Below, piece after piece: positions 22,525 to 33,242 of a stretch of DNA of 64,000 nt (its first letter is position 1; the number at the start of each line of letters is the position of its first letter). Both the position numbers and the translations under genes were made by a program. This DNA is from Calycina herbarum (Eukaryota; Ascomycota; Leotiomycetes; Helotiales; Pezizellaceae): positions 1 to 64,000 of the forward strand of contig LLEY01000041.1 in the NCBI GenBank assembly GCA_001414485.1, written 5' to 3'. Below the pieces are notes generated by a model. That model did not search any database. It was not told where the DNA came from and saw only the letters and a list, made by a program, of their open reading frames with translations.

Positions 22525-24370
22525 ACGTGGTTTATCACCGAGTGGCGCATATCACCGAGTGGCGCACTTTCCCCCCACCCTACTACTTTAATATCAGATT
22601 AATCAACCACAACAAATAATATTAATTAAAACTACTCGGAATCTGATAAACTAGATACATCTATAACCTCTTGACAAGTTCGTATATTATGACTAGTCTT
22701 TCCACAAGTGCTACACCGTCGCCCAGAGGTTTGCCCCTTATTTTGCCTACCCCCCTCAGAACGCTTGTCGCGTCGAGCCTGTTCCTCTGCCTCCTTTTAA
22801 GCTAATACGTCCTGTACATCCTCTATAGTAAGTGCACCTCCTTGACGGACCCGAGTCTTTTTGGCCCTGCGGCGCTTACTAAGTGCTTTATTTACCATAC
22901 GAAGGGTATAGACTTCGGCTAATAACAAAGTCATCTCATAAGCTAATAGCTCTATACCCTTTGCTAATACAGCTACAGTCTCGAAAATAGGGGTTAGCGA
23001 GCTTCCTTAATAGCGTGAAATACGATTCTTAACTAAAGTTGTTTACGAAAGGGCGTTAGTTGGGTTACAAGGGGTCTATGAGACCCAAGAGTTGGCGGCC
23101 GCAGAGGGAGGTCTAGTAGGTGTAGGAGTTCGTAATCGGACATCAAGCTTTAATATCACAGCCTAGGGATTAAAAGGTACTAAGCCAGCTCTGCAGAATC
23201 TAGCCTAGGCGTTTTAAGTTGTTATTGATTACTTATAAGCTACGTAAAAGGCTAAAAAGAACTCGACCTTAGTAATATAGTTAATATAAGCTTTAATAAA
23301 GGTCTCAATTTAACGCCCGTACATGCGTTTAAGAACACTAAAACACCCAACGTCGAGTGGCTAAGTTAAATAAGAAGAATGAGAAGGTAGGCAAAGAGTA
23401 ATAATATTATTAGCTTTATAATACTCTTAAAATGCAGCTGATTCATAACTCTTATACCTATCCAATACTAGCATTCGATATAGCCCTTTCGTATAACCAC
23501 GAGTATGTTTATCGAAGTGTCGTAGCCATTCTAGGCCTGCCTCATTATCGGTCCATCTATTGCTTATAGGTTTAATAACCCAGTCGTATAGGAGGCCGCC
23601 CTCAGTATACCAATTCGCGAGATGATTCTTCCCTTAAACTACTAAAAACGGAGGCACGTCCCGACCCTCGCCATTAATATAAGCAATTGCTATAGCCTAT
23701 TCCCGATTACTAGGCTGAACTGCCTTGCCTCTGCCACGTCGATTAGCGCGAGTTACAACCGTTACTAGGCAGATAATTCCCATTATAAACCCTGTCTCGT
23801 CAAAGTTATAAAAGTCGTAGTCTAAAACACTGTATTTTGCCCTTATATTCTCTACAAGTTGAAACCACGTGCTAATAAGCTCTAGATCTTCGCATAAGGC
23901 TCTTTGAAAGTCGTAAACGCGATTAAAACACGTCTTTAATTCTGGTCGACGTTGTACGAATCGATGTGCCTAGAGCTTGCCGACGCGTTTTCCCCCCCCC
24001 GCGATTCGAGGATATAATTCGCCATATCTTCTACACCAGCTAGTCAGGGCGCAAATCCTCTTATATCTAGATCAAGTATATATCGAACGAGTGTCTCCTC
24101 CTCTAAGTCGTTTAATTTATAACAATTAGGTTTGGTTTCGAGGCAATAGGTTCGGCCAGCTATTCTATGTCGAAGTGTTGTTTCAAGGACTTTGTAGATT
24201 TTTACAGCAGAGCGACGACTAAGTTTTTTAGATGTTCGAATAGCCTCGATAGCTAGGATAATTCGTGCTTCTTGGGTTTGGATTTCCATGGTTAGTTGTT
24301 GAGAAAACGCGTATTAAAGTTGGTAGGTAGTGAAGTAGGGGAAAGTGCGCCACTCGGTGATAAACCACGT
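22525..24370 (-). mobile_element. Full-length Fot1/pogo-type DNA transposon, RIP-inactivated
   Basis: The element is 1846 bp, flanked by TA at 22523-22524 and 24371-24372, the expected Tc1/mariner target duplication. The terminal inverted repeat begins ACGTGGTTTATCACCGAGTG on the left; the complement ends the element at 24338-24370. The left repeat carries a perfect 17-bp tandem duplication (22533-22549 and 22550-22566) that the right lacks. A transposase reads leftward inside it. The size, TA target and TIR form match the Fot1/Pot group. Confidence 0.93.
22675..24289 (-). pseudogene. Fot1-type transposase of the 22525-24370 element, many stops
   Basis: The frame starts at ATG 24289 with a helix-turn-helix segment (about 80 codons open). 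It then continues, with interruptions, through YNFDETGFIMG near 23800, the ML-VLD strand near 23455, and PLDVGCF near 23360, where the third catalytic Asp is retained. A CCHC zinc knuckle (C-x2-C-x4-H-x4-C, near 22690-22735) lies at the end. At least eight in-frame TAA/TAG codons fall where the family has Gln or Trp, for example before GKNH, before PLDVGCF and after KRMYGR. This is CAA/CAG to TAA/TAG, the RIP pattern. Gly in the expected LDGH block is changed to Arg. It cannot make an active enzyme. Confidence 0.9.
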
Positions 24371-24372
24371 TA

Positions 24373-27089
24373 TATAAAGTGTAATATATTTTCAACTAAA
24401 TCCCCCATATCATCACCGATTTCGCCATTCCGTGGCAAGAGGGGAATATTAATATCCCGTTTCAGAGCATTGAACATTCACACTTTCAACCACATCTCTC
24501 TCTCGCTTAACATCTGTAACCTCAGGATTCGATATCCAAGAGCGTGCGAGTAGTGTAACGACTGTTTCGGTGGTGATGGCGGTTGTGGTGGTGATGCTTG
24601 GTGGGGAGTCCCGTTTTAGGATTGGTTTTGTCGGGTTGGATATCCAGGAGGGGGCGAGGAGTGCGACGAGGGTTTGGGTTGTGGGTGGGAGTTTCGTTAT
24701 GGTGTTGGTTGTTGGGGTTTTGGTTGGTAAGGTGAGGTGGAAAAGATATGGTGGAAAGTGAGAGAGAGGGAGGGGGAAAACTTTAGAGCTTTATATGTTT
24801 ATTAAACGAGTGCTTTTTGGATTCGTATGATATTTTTTTTTGGTGTGTATATCGGGAGATGGGGACGTGGGAGAGGCTTTGATCGGTGGTTTTCTTTCCG
24901 TTCTTCAATAATGATGCAGCCTGTCCAAGCCCCCCTTTCAGTAGGTTTATGCGTCCCCAGAGCCCGATAAGCACTATCAGATGAAGAAATATAATATGGT
25001 TTTGCTGATTGGACTATTGATTCTCAATCCGCGATCAAAATGTGTGATCACGTTGAGGTAGCTCAGCATTTGTGGCTTTTGCGACTCGTTTAATCTGACA
25101 GACTAACTGAGGATTTTGATAAAAACTACTCAACTATTACCTCAACGAGAAGGGAGGAGAGGTGAGCGGGCCGTAGTAGAGCAAAAAAGGTGAAATATAA
25201 GAATTGAAATTTGAAAGCGGTGTGGAAGATGAAGAGTTCTTAAACAACACAGTAATCAAATGCTGAAAAGAACCATTTAAAAGCGATACCAGTCACTTTC
25301 AATCCTTACTATTATCTTTTGACATATCACAATATAGTATTAAACGAAACGCAAAATGAAAAATTAAACCTTAACTTACAATCTCTTATTCTCGAATATA
25401 TATATCAATATTCTAAATCTGATGTATTAGTAGCTTACACGCTAAGCTTAAGTATACAGTGTCTTACCTAAAATGACCTTACGCTATAAGCAACCCATCA
25501 AGTAAAGGTGTATATTTTTATTAAAGAAAAATTCAGAAATGCGAAAAGAGGCGCTTTCAGGCTCACCCAGAAAACATAAAGACCAAACAAAAGTCCTCGA
25601 AGCGGGATGAAAATCAAGCGGTGCTAGTAATTAGAAATGCTTGTACACCAATAAGCCATGTAGCTGAAAATCCATAATCATTGGGCTCAGTATACCTGCC
25701 GTCGCCGGTGGAAAAATATTCTACTTACTACTCTTTTTCGCATTTCTGTTCAAAATTACCAACGAAGCTATCTACCTAAGTTCTTACAGGTAAAACGAGT
25801 AGAGCAAGAGGAGAAATTCTTTTCACTAGATGATTTAACTGGTAGAAATGAAACGAAGGATATACCTCGTTTCTGGGAATGTCAAAAGTACTAGTATATA
25901 GTTTTATCCTCAAGTGATATAACGTCTAAAGTTTAGGTGAGGCAGGGGTCGAGAAGAGAGAAGAGACAGATATCATAGCCGTAGAATATAAGAGGTAGGT
26001 AGAAAAAACAAGAGAAAGCAAGTACAAATGTAAATACGCGTCGTAAATCGAGATCTAGTAGAGTGAGTTAAGTGATTAAATCAAGTGAAAATAATTATTA
26101 TATAGTAGTATTATATATATACATAAATTGTATTCAGAAGAATTAAATCAATTTTGAATATATTATCCCTTCTAATGTACCTAGATATGTAGCTTTCAAA
26201 ACGTGCACTGAAAAAGTGGGTAAGAATGGGTATTATTGAGGCTCGGTTGCTTCGAAAGTGGGTTCCGATGGAGGGCATACAGCACGTGCGCATGCCCAGA
26301 GTCGTCAAAAGTGCTGTTTCTGGCCTACCACTTTAGGTGCACGTTTTGAAAGCTACATATATACACTGGAAGGGAAAGAGTATTTTTTCTGGGAATGAAA
26401 AGAAATCTCAAGTCTTGTGTATTTATTCCATTACCTTCTTGAATACTTTTATTCATTCAGTAAGTATACGACGAGAGAGGACTAGTGCTCTTTTGATGTC
26501 TGTAATGAAGATGAGAAGAGGTAGTGGATAGTTTCGGTAGAAATCCATAGTACAGAGTAAGAATTAAAAAGGATAAGTGAGGAGAGCGAGTAGATACTAG
26601 GTCTAGTGGACATTCTAAGACAGCGAGAGAGAGAGAGAAAACAAAAAAAAAGGGGGGGGGGGGGTTGAGCGAAATATCGCAAGCTAGCATTTTAATTCGT
26701 AGAGCTAAACTCATTCTACATTTAGGGTTAGAGAAATAACGAGTATCATTACACGTTGACCAATGAAAGGCTTTTCAAGGAAATAGGATTTGGAAATAAA
26801 ATAGTAGAACGAATATAGCGTGAGCGAAAGGCAAATTCAACTAGTTGGCAAATATGAGGCAAGTGCTCTCTGTGTATGATACGTGACTATTAAGGAACAA
26901 AATAACAAAGTTCAAGATGGCAGCAAATTGGTTTTCCCTTCTAAAGATCGCCTTCCCTAATCCGAGACCAAAGAATTCCCTGGCCGTCCATGTTAAAGAA
27001 GAATTGAGTTGGGGGTATCGTTTATATTTCCTCGTTTCGTGTTTTCCACTTCCCATCGTCGCTGCTCCTCCCTCCGGGAAAAATTGCAT
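24373..27089. other. Intergenic region with MITE and low-complexity tracts
   Basis: No sure gene. An open frame without a good ATG runs from about 24473 to 24761 (plus). It contains two related segments (GFDIQERASSVTTVSVV and GLDIQEGARSATRVWVV) and ends in a Val-rich hydrophobic stretch; it may be the tail of a broken gene. Further right lie a 170-bp MITE (26188-26357), a GA-rich tract and a poly-A/poly-G run near 26640-26665. The rest is A+T rich with nothing recognisable. Confidence 0.45.
26188..26357. mobile_element. MITE-like element with ~22-bp terminal inverted repeats
   Basis: The left end TGTAGCTTTCAAAACGTGCA (26188 on) is matched by its complement at the right end (to 26357). The similarity continues more weakly inside (AAAGTGG against CCACTTT). 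TA flanks both ends (26186-26187 and 26358-26359), as for Tc1/mariner-type insertions. It is 170 bp long and has no coding capacity. It differs from the ACGTG ends of the Fot1-type elements in this window. Confidence 0.85.
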
Positions 27090-27732
27090 TTAACCAGACT
27101 TCTCATTGACAACCTCCTTTGTCTCCGTCTTCTTCTGGCTTAGGAAGGTGGAGAGCCATGAAAGGGTTTCGCGCGTGATGATGATGCCGGTTCCCAAAGC
27201 TGCCTGTCCGTATGTGACCAATCCCTCACCTCCAACCTTCTTGACCTCTCCCTGGTATGTGCTTAGAACGTAATCCTTGCCCTCGCTGCCCTTCTTCAAT
27301 GGGAAGAAGACTAAGGATTGTGCGTTCTCGTAGAGCTCGCCGGTTGGCTTCTTAACCACAGGGAACTTCTCGTCGATGGTGGAGAGGGTGTGGTCGCCAA
27401 GGCTGTCGGCTTTCTTGACGTATGGGGAGACATATTCGTATGGACCCGCGAGGATGTTGACGATTGGCTTGCCCAATTTTGCGTAGCCTTGGGATGTGAG
27501 ATCGATGGATTTGGCTCCGTATGGGTTCTTCTTGAATGTGGTGATGCTGTCGCTGACGACTGGGTAGGAGTAGAGGTGCTACGGGCCTTATCAGTGGGTT
27601 GTTCTGGACTCTGTTTGGTGCGACGGCGGGGTAGCTACTTACGGAGAGGAAGGCAGATGATGGCGCTGCGTTACCGTTGACTTGTGGTGCCATTTTGGTG
27701 GATTGATCGGACGTGTGCTCAGAGTGCGGCAT
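27090..27732 (-). CDS. CAP20-type perilipin-like lipid droplet protein
   Basis: Exon 1 is 27643-27732 (donor GTAAGT) and exon 2 is 27090-27578 (acceptor GTAG), with a 64-nt intron in phase 0. The join reads SAFLS-HLYSYPVVSDSITTF. The product is 192 residues from ATG 27732, or 179 from ATG 27693. The second ATG has the stronger context (ACCAAAATGGC) and may be the true start. The body matches the fungal perilipin family (CAP20 of Colletotrichum, MPL1 of Metarhizium): the YPVV block, NPYGAKSIDL, PYVKKADSLGDHTLSTIDEKFPVVKKPT, and a C-terminal helical region with ETLSWLSTFL. Members coat lipid droplets and support lipid storage, turgor and, in pathogens, appressorium function. The length fits the family. 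Possible leader introns upstream (27740-27860) were not resolved. Confidence 0.9.
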
Positions 27733-29044
27733 ATAGGAAGACTGGATTTTCTGTCAACTTCTCTATCCCTTGCTAGGAGAAGGAGAGAGCCGGAGGGGGA
27801 GAGTACCTGCGTCGGTACGGATCGACGGGAGGGCTGAGATAAGCACTTACTGTTCGTATTATTTTGGTCTGTGGCTGTCAGACTGATGAGTATAGGTATA
27901 GCGTTGATGAGAGAGGAGGAGGTGTTGTTCGTGATGGAGTTGTGTTGTGGGAATTGGGTCAGAAGATCAAATTGGTGGCAGGAGGGTAGGAGAGGGTGTG
28001 GGAGCTTTATTAAGTGAATTCCGCTGGGCACATTGGAGACGGCAGTGGACGGCAGCGTAGCGGGCGGACAGGGGCCTCGTCACAACCAAAGAAATACACG
28101 CCACACCTTGGCGGGGCCCTTGACTTTTGCATGTGCAGGTGCTGGTGCGTTGCGAATGGTATTTGGAGGGCAAGCCATCTGCAAGTGCGGAATACCATCT
28201 TTGCTATTGGTCTGATGAATCTGAAGTTAATGATAACATTTAGCCCTGAACTTATTTTAAAATAGTGCATTTCGTTGCGATTTTATCAAAGCTATGCTAT
28301 TGCTCTCTCCATCAGGTTGGTTTTACTCTAGAGACGTTTTGAAGCTCTACCTACACAGTTCAAACGTTTATGATGATGATTATCATGCGATAGGGGGAAG
28401 TTGCCAACAAGAGGTTGCGAACAAGAGGTTGCGCCACTGAAGCTGGTCATAGTGGGGCCATTGCGGGCAAGCTAGGTAAGCAGGGCAGGCAAGAGCGATT
28501 GGCATGTGAAAGCAAAAGAACCTCTTGATCAACCCATTGCACCTACCTTAAGTAAATTATTTCAATACCTGGGTACTATTGCAGGACTACCTCTCTACAC
28601 ATATGCACAAGACCCAGCATATTTATTCACGAAGGCTTCATTGCTGCTCATAGAGTCATAGCAACTAACATTCCCAAAGCCAGCCCTCCAATTGAAAGGT
28701 GCTGATGGTGCTTATCGCTTATCTATCTTACTAGGGTACGTTTTTATTCCCCGTACAGTACAACACCACCGAAGTTTTATATGCCATGAGGTAATCAACC
28801 TGGTGGAACTTCTTTACAAGAGAAGATCAGATCGAGACAGTTTCAGGGGCTAACCTTTCGGGTCCTCTTCTTATTCTCATGCAAAGACTAATGAGGCCAT
28901 TGACGACGACCCGCACCGCACGTAAGGCGGCTCGCTCAGGTTCTTTCCGCGCATGTTTTTAGGTTTGACAGGAACAGCTATGTACAGTACATCCAGCTAC
29001 TAGTGTACAGGCAGCAACTGCCAGCTCTAGGCCATCTATGATCC

Positions 29045-29161
29045 CTACTCATGGCTCTTCCTAGAAGCTGCATCAATAGCTTCTTTTTTCGTCAACCTAT
29101 TGTCTCCGTCGCCAAGTTCACCAGCCACACTTTTGAACGAAGAACCTACTCTGTTTAGCAT
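29045..29161 (-). CDS. Small ORF or last exon, 38 codons, unproven
   Basis: From ATG 29161 to TAG at 29045 the frame reads as a compact charged peptide with VAGELGDGDNRLTKKEAI and a Lys/Arg-rich end. The D-x-D-x-x-L-T-K-K-E-A-I stretch looks more protein-like than the surrounding sequence and recalls an EF-hand-type loop, but it is too short to assign. It could be the 3' exon of a gene whose other exons lie to the right, and AAACAG just inside it could be a splice acceptor. I could not place an upstream exon. Confidence 0.25.
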   Translation of the reverse strand: MLNRVGSSFKSVAGELGDGDNRLTKKEAIDAASRKSHE

Positions 29162-29415
29162 GTGAAGATGTCAAGCTTCCTCTCTTCCCTGTAACCCATC
29201 AACCAGAAAATTTCCGACAACACCTTGAACTTCGCCTCAATATCGAAGCTTTGAACTTCCACCAAGTATCGCCTAACAAATCTGTCGATTCCGTTACTCT
29301 TTTACTTGTGATTGCCTCGGAACGGCTAACGGGCACTCAACTTCTCCTCGGCCAGCATGATCTCAAGGCTTCTTCACATTCTTTTACATACCTGTGATAT
29401 GGCGTGTCCAAATAC

Positions 29416-29604
29416 TCACACCTTCCCAGAAACCCGGATATAGGTCCGAACGGTCCGATTACGAGATCTCAACCCTTTCCAACGACATAAAAAACCACCA
29501 ACCCAGGTATTTGCATCCACGGCTTCCCTTCTTTGCATCCGGGAAATGCAGGCCTCTTCATTTAGAGCCTGACAACCACGCCAGAAAGCCAATGGATCAC
29601 ACAT
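29416..29604 (-). CDS. Small hypothetical ORF, 62 codons, unproven
   Basis: An ATG-started frame on the same strand and just upstream of the 29045-29161 peptide, rich in Arg and Trp (AFWRGCQALNEEAC, FLCRWKGLRSRNRT). A consensus-like donor (TCACAG/GTATGT) lies about 20 bp past its stop, so a spliced gene covering both small ORFs is conceivable. No family is recognised, and this may be chance. Confidence 0.2.
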   Translation of the reverse strand: MCDPLAFWRGCQALNEEACISRMQRREAVDANTWVGGFLCRWKGLRSRNRTVRTYIRVSGKV

Positions 29605-30943
29605 GATAAGAATGGAGGCTGCTCCTCGATCTCGTATAAGTTCGTTCCCCTCGATTGTTGGGCTTCTGCAATGCAGGGAAAAGCTAAAGGTTATTTGTTT
29701 GATGCAAAGACGTTAATGGGGAAAGTGCGGAGAGCATTAGTTGGTTTTTGGGCTTGCATGTGAAGGTATGTGGAATCCACTATCTGTGAAGCGGAGATTT
29801 AGTCGACAATTTATAGAATAGTTCCAGCAGTTGGTTTTATCTCCAGACGAGGCAAGTCACGTGACAATATAACCACGTGATATGTATCTTCGTCACATGA
29901 GAAGAACGGATATTCCTAAACTGTTTTGTTTTTGTTTTTTTGTTTATAGAAATCATCTCCCTCAACAACGACATACACCACCAAATTATTTCTTCTAGAT
30001 TGCTCGGTCTCGTACATTCGTGTCAATTGATGTCATCTAGGCATCGCCAACCTTGCAGATCTTCTACAGAAGCAATGAAGATACGGACATTTCATTGATC
30101 TTCTTCAATAACAACCTGTTTGGGAATCTCGACGACGATTTACCGTCACAGAAGCCATTTCTACACCTCAAATACAGGCTCGACGGGTATTAGAATCTGT
30201 TGACGCCCCAGTCGTAGCTACCTACAGAACCTCCTGTGCCTCGTGATGAGCAACGATCAACTACACAGCCGAATCGTCCACATCAAACCAATTACCAACA
30301 ACCAGGGCAAGAAACAAACTCGATCAGCCCCCAGGATTCAAAGATGCCGATGGGTATTACGTTGCATGCCCGGTTTCAAGTTCATTTAGTTGGGGTATTT
30401 TCTCTTGCTTTATTTTTGTGCGACGCTGTAACCTCTGAAAAAAGCTTCATACAGCACAAATGCGCGTTCGATTTTACAGCACTGCTTCAATCACCTTCTA
30501 ATTCTCATCCCCATGTTCATTTTAGTCAAATATCTCACTAGAATTGTGGCTCATGCTGACTGTGACTGCTAGCCTAGACGGGCCAACCAACTGCAATTCA
30601 GCCCTACGTAAAATACGTAAAATGATCCTTCTTCAGATGTGGCACAGAGAGGTAAATTCATGATCAAGTGGCTATGTATCTGCGCCTTAGTATGACTGCA
30701 GCATTGCTTGAAATTGTCTTGGGGGCTCTTGTTTCTTCTTGTCTTTCTCTCACTTCAATTCTTAATCTAACCACTGCTCTATTATATTACCGAAGTCATC
30801 TTTTTATATAGCAGAATTCAAAATCTCCCTAGGCGCATCAATATCGTCTGAACTTAGAGCATATATTTATATATGAAGTTTGGTTCGACAAAGCAAACTC
30901 CCAATCGCTGTTGCCTCAGTCACCCTGCTGAGAAGCCCGTGAG

Positions 30944-32440
30944 ATGCGACAAATTCGATACAAACACCTCTTCGTTTTGACCATCGCACTAGTCTTCATC
31001 GGCTTAATCACTTTCCTCCACGATAGTATACGATCTGTATCAGGTCCTATCATTCAACATGTCAACTCGTCACCCCCCGGACCGAAGAAACCAACTTATA
31101 AAAAGCCAAGCTCAATCGAATATCCCCTAGTGGAAGAGAACTTCCCATTAGCAGCAGCAGCAAAATCCAGTATCGAATTACCTCCAATACCGTCATGGAA
31201 TTCTCCACCATCGTCTCACGTCCCCGAGAAAACTCCTCTTTTTATTGGTTTCACTCGTAATTGGCGGGTTCTTCAGCAAGTTGTAGTTTCGTATATCACA
31301 GCGGGATGGCCACCCGAGGATATCTACGTCGTCGAAAATACAGGCGTTATGGATTCAAATGTCCGAGAACTTCTGAGTTTGCAAAATCCATTTTTCTTGA
31401 ATCATACGAGGTTGGAAATGTTGGGGGTAAATGTTCTCATCACCCCGACCCTTTTCACATTTGCCCAACTTCAGAATTTTTACCTTTACACTTCGATACA
31501 GAGGAAGTGGGAGCATTATTTTTGGTCACATATGGATATCATCGTCACCTCATTCGAAGATCGTCTTTCGGAGAAAGGGGTGGGGCCTGAAGGGGGACCA
31601 GATCCTCAAACGGAAGCTCATAAATACCGTTCTCTTTATGAGAACTGTCTCCACGCCCTTCGTCAAACTTTCTCCCCCCCGGAAGGGAGTCCAAAATGGG
31701 CGATGCGATTCTTCAGCTACGACCGTCTTGCTCTCGTTAATGTCCAATCTTTTGTCGAGGTTGGAGGTTGGGATACCATGATCCCTTTTTACACCACGGA
31801 TTGCGATATGCATTTTCGACTTGAAAGTGCGGGGTACTCAATTGAAAACGCGCCGGCGGGAATGGTTTACGATGTGGCGAGTAGTCTTGATGATCTGCTT
31901 GTTCTTTATAGGAAGCAAGTTGGAGAAGGGCCGGTAAATTTTACGGTGCCGGAACCGAGTTTTAAAGACCCGAATGAGTTGGAACGGGAATTGGCTGAGA
32001 TTGCGAAGAGTGAGGAGGAGTTGAAGAATGCGGGTGTTGGGGAACAGCCGCGTTCTCTCTTCTCGTCCAAACCTGCGAAATGGAAAGAAGATGATCCAAC
32101 ACCAGATAATAAACCCTCTCCCTCTCCCTTGTTCTTACAACTTCTTCACACTTTCGACGCGATGCAAGGCTCTAAAGCTACTTCGGCAAGGGGAAGGAAT
32201 ACATGGCAAGCAAGAGCTAAAGGAGGGATAGGCGAACCGTTTTATCGCGATTCGGAGGGCTTCGAGGAGGCGATTGGGATGACGATTGAGCATGGACGGA
32301 AGGTTTTTGGGGCGAAATGGGGACATAGGGATTGTGACTTGGGAGAGCAGGGGTTAAGGGGGGGAAGGGATGAGTGGAGGGTTGAGAGTGATTGGGGGAT
32401 TGGTCGGTGGATTGTTAGGTTTTTGGGGGTGTTGCGGTAG
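30944..32440 (+). CDS. Type II membrane protein, putative Golgi glycosyltransferase (GT-A-like)
   Basis: Single-exon gene, 498 residues. It has a short cytosolic start (MRQIRYKH), one membrane segment at about 8-26 (LFVLTIALVFIGLITFL), a Pro-rich stem to about 90, and a luminal domain. That domain has features of nucleotide-sugar transferases: IGFTRNWRVLQQVV opening, PPEDIYVVENTG, the conserved WEHYFWSHMDIIVTS block with an acidic residue at the expected DxD-like place, and YDRLALVNVQSFVEVGGWDTMIPFYTTDCDMHFRL, which resembles the acceptor-side GGWD...D-x-D region of galactosyl- and N-acetylglucosaminyltransferases. Asn-x-Ser/Thr sites (NSS, NHT, NFT) fit a luminal location. I know similar unnamed proteins in Pezizomycotina, but the substrate is unknown. 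The C-terminal ~120 residues are less conserved in appearance and Trp/Arg-rich. Confidence 0.6.
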   Translation: MRQIRYKHLFVLTIALVFIGLITFLHDSIRSVSGPIIQHVNSSPPGPKKPTYKKPSSIEYPLVEENFPLAAAAKSSIELPPIPSWNSPPSSHVPEKTPLFIGFTRNWRVLQQVVVSYITAGWPPEDIYVVENTGVMDSNVRELLSLQNPFFLNHTRLEMLGVNVLITPTLFTFAQLQNFYLYTSIQRKWEHYFWSHMDIIVTSFEDRLSEKGVGPEGGPDPQTEAHKYRSLYENCLHALRQTFSPPEGSPKWAMRFFSYDRLALVNVQSFVEVGGWDTMIPFYTTDCDMHFRLESAGYSIENAPAGMVYDVASSLDDLLVLYRKQVGEGPVNFTVPEPSFKDPNELERELAEIAKSEEELKNAGVGEQPRSLFSSKPAKWKEDDPTPDNKPSPSPLFLQLLHTFDAMQGSKATSARGRNTWQARAKGGIGEPFYRDSEGFEEAIGMTIEHGRKVFGAKWGHRDCDLGEQGLRGGRDEWRVESDWGIGRWIVRFLGVLR

Positions 32441-32636
32441 TGGTTGTATTTTTTTTTTCGGGATGGGGGAGTTTTGTTGGTATATACGATTGTCGGGGCA
32501 ATTTTTTGTTTTTGAGAACGGATGGGATGGCGTTTTGGTATATCACGGGATTTTTGTTTTGGAAATGGGAAGAACATATGATGAAATGAATGAAATCAAA
32601 TACTTTAGGATTGTTTACATGGTTGTCATACGTGAG

Positions 32637-32850
32637 AATCCCGAGCTTTGCTCTTCGTACACCTCCACCCCTCTATTATCGCAGATATTCTAGGACAATG
32701 AAATTCAATCTCCGTGAACATTTAGAAGAAGCGGGAAGTCGACTTCTCAGACCTTCTAAACGTTCACGGAGGATAAACCTCATTGTCCTAAACTATTTCG
32801 CATGATCGAAAGAAAGTAGGTGTACGTAGAGCACTGCCCAGCTCTCTCTT
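32637..32850. mobile_element. MITE-like palindrome, ~210 bp
   Basis: The core is 32691-32790, with perfect 10-bp ends TAGGACAATG and CATTGTCCTA, and internal arms matching TCTCCGTGAACATTTAGAAG with a few mismatches. Outside it the inversion continues with gaps: CTTCGTACACCTCC near 32650-32665 against GTAGGTGTACGTAGAG near 32817-32834, and GAGCTTTGC against GCCCAGCTC. The whole folds back on itself. No coding capacity. Precise ends and target duplication are uncertain; TA bounds the core on both sides. Confidence 0.7.
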
Positions 32851-33150
32851 ACTAACATCATTCAGCGCTACACTGTGTCCCTGCCTCGATAAGCTTGTTT
32901 TGTTATGGAAAAATGTGTTGACGGGGTTGACAGGGTACCAACGAGGTCTTGAAAATGCCAAAAAAGAATTGAATCAAATCCCTTGTTGAATTGTTATTAG
33001 TTCACAAGAAGTCATGGTGTTCATGGCTGTATTTAGCCCCCCCCCACCTCTTACAGCCCGCTATCGTATGTTTCTTTTTTAGCGAAGACCTTCCCGTGTT
33101 CCCGCATCTTCCCGCATCGAAATCCCCACAATTATGATTTGAGTTTCTTC

Positions 33151-33242
33151 TTACTCTCCCCACTCCTTAACTGTCTGTAGACCGCACAGATATTTCACAG
33201 CCAAACTACCCTTGCACATGACAGACAGTTAAGGGGGAGTAA
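33151..33242. repeat. Inverted repeat, arms ~22-28 bp
   Basis: The left arm TTACTCTCCCCACTCCTTAA continuing to CTGTCTGT (33151-33178) pairs with the right arm ACAGACAGTTAAGGGGGAGT continuing to AA (33221-33242), with a few differences. The spacer is about 42 nt. TTA/TAA marks the outer ends. It is probably a small MITE or the remains of one, upstream of the GST gene. Confidence 0.7.

Larger units (their letters stand above)
27733..30943. other. Long intergenic region with small unproven ORFs
   Basis: No gene with family support. Small coherent frames are listed separately at 29045-29161 and 29416-29604. An open frame at 30236-30541 (plus; Gln/Pro/Ser-rich) follows a different-frame stretch near 30115-30245 that also reads protein-like. 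Together they might be a broken gene or chance. The last few hundred bases, with pyrimidine tracts, are probably the leader of the 30944 gene. Confidence 0.4.

Noticed and set aside
26640..26665. Poly-A followed by poly-G run as a possible functional site
   Set aside because: A simple homopolymer junction; no flanking structure supports a role, and it is prone to sequencing error.
30236..30541. Gln/Pro-rich plus-strand ORF upstream of the membrane protein gene
   Set aside because: Low complexity, frame breaks with the protein-like stretch before it, and it is more likely leader or promoter sequence; kept only as a note in the intergenic entry.
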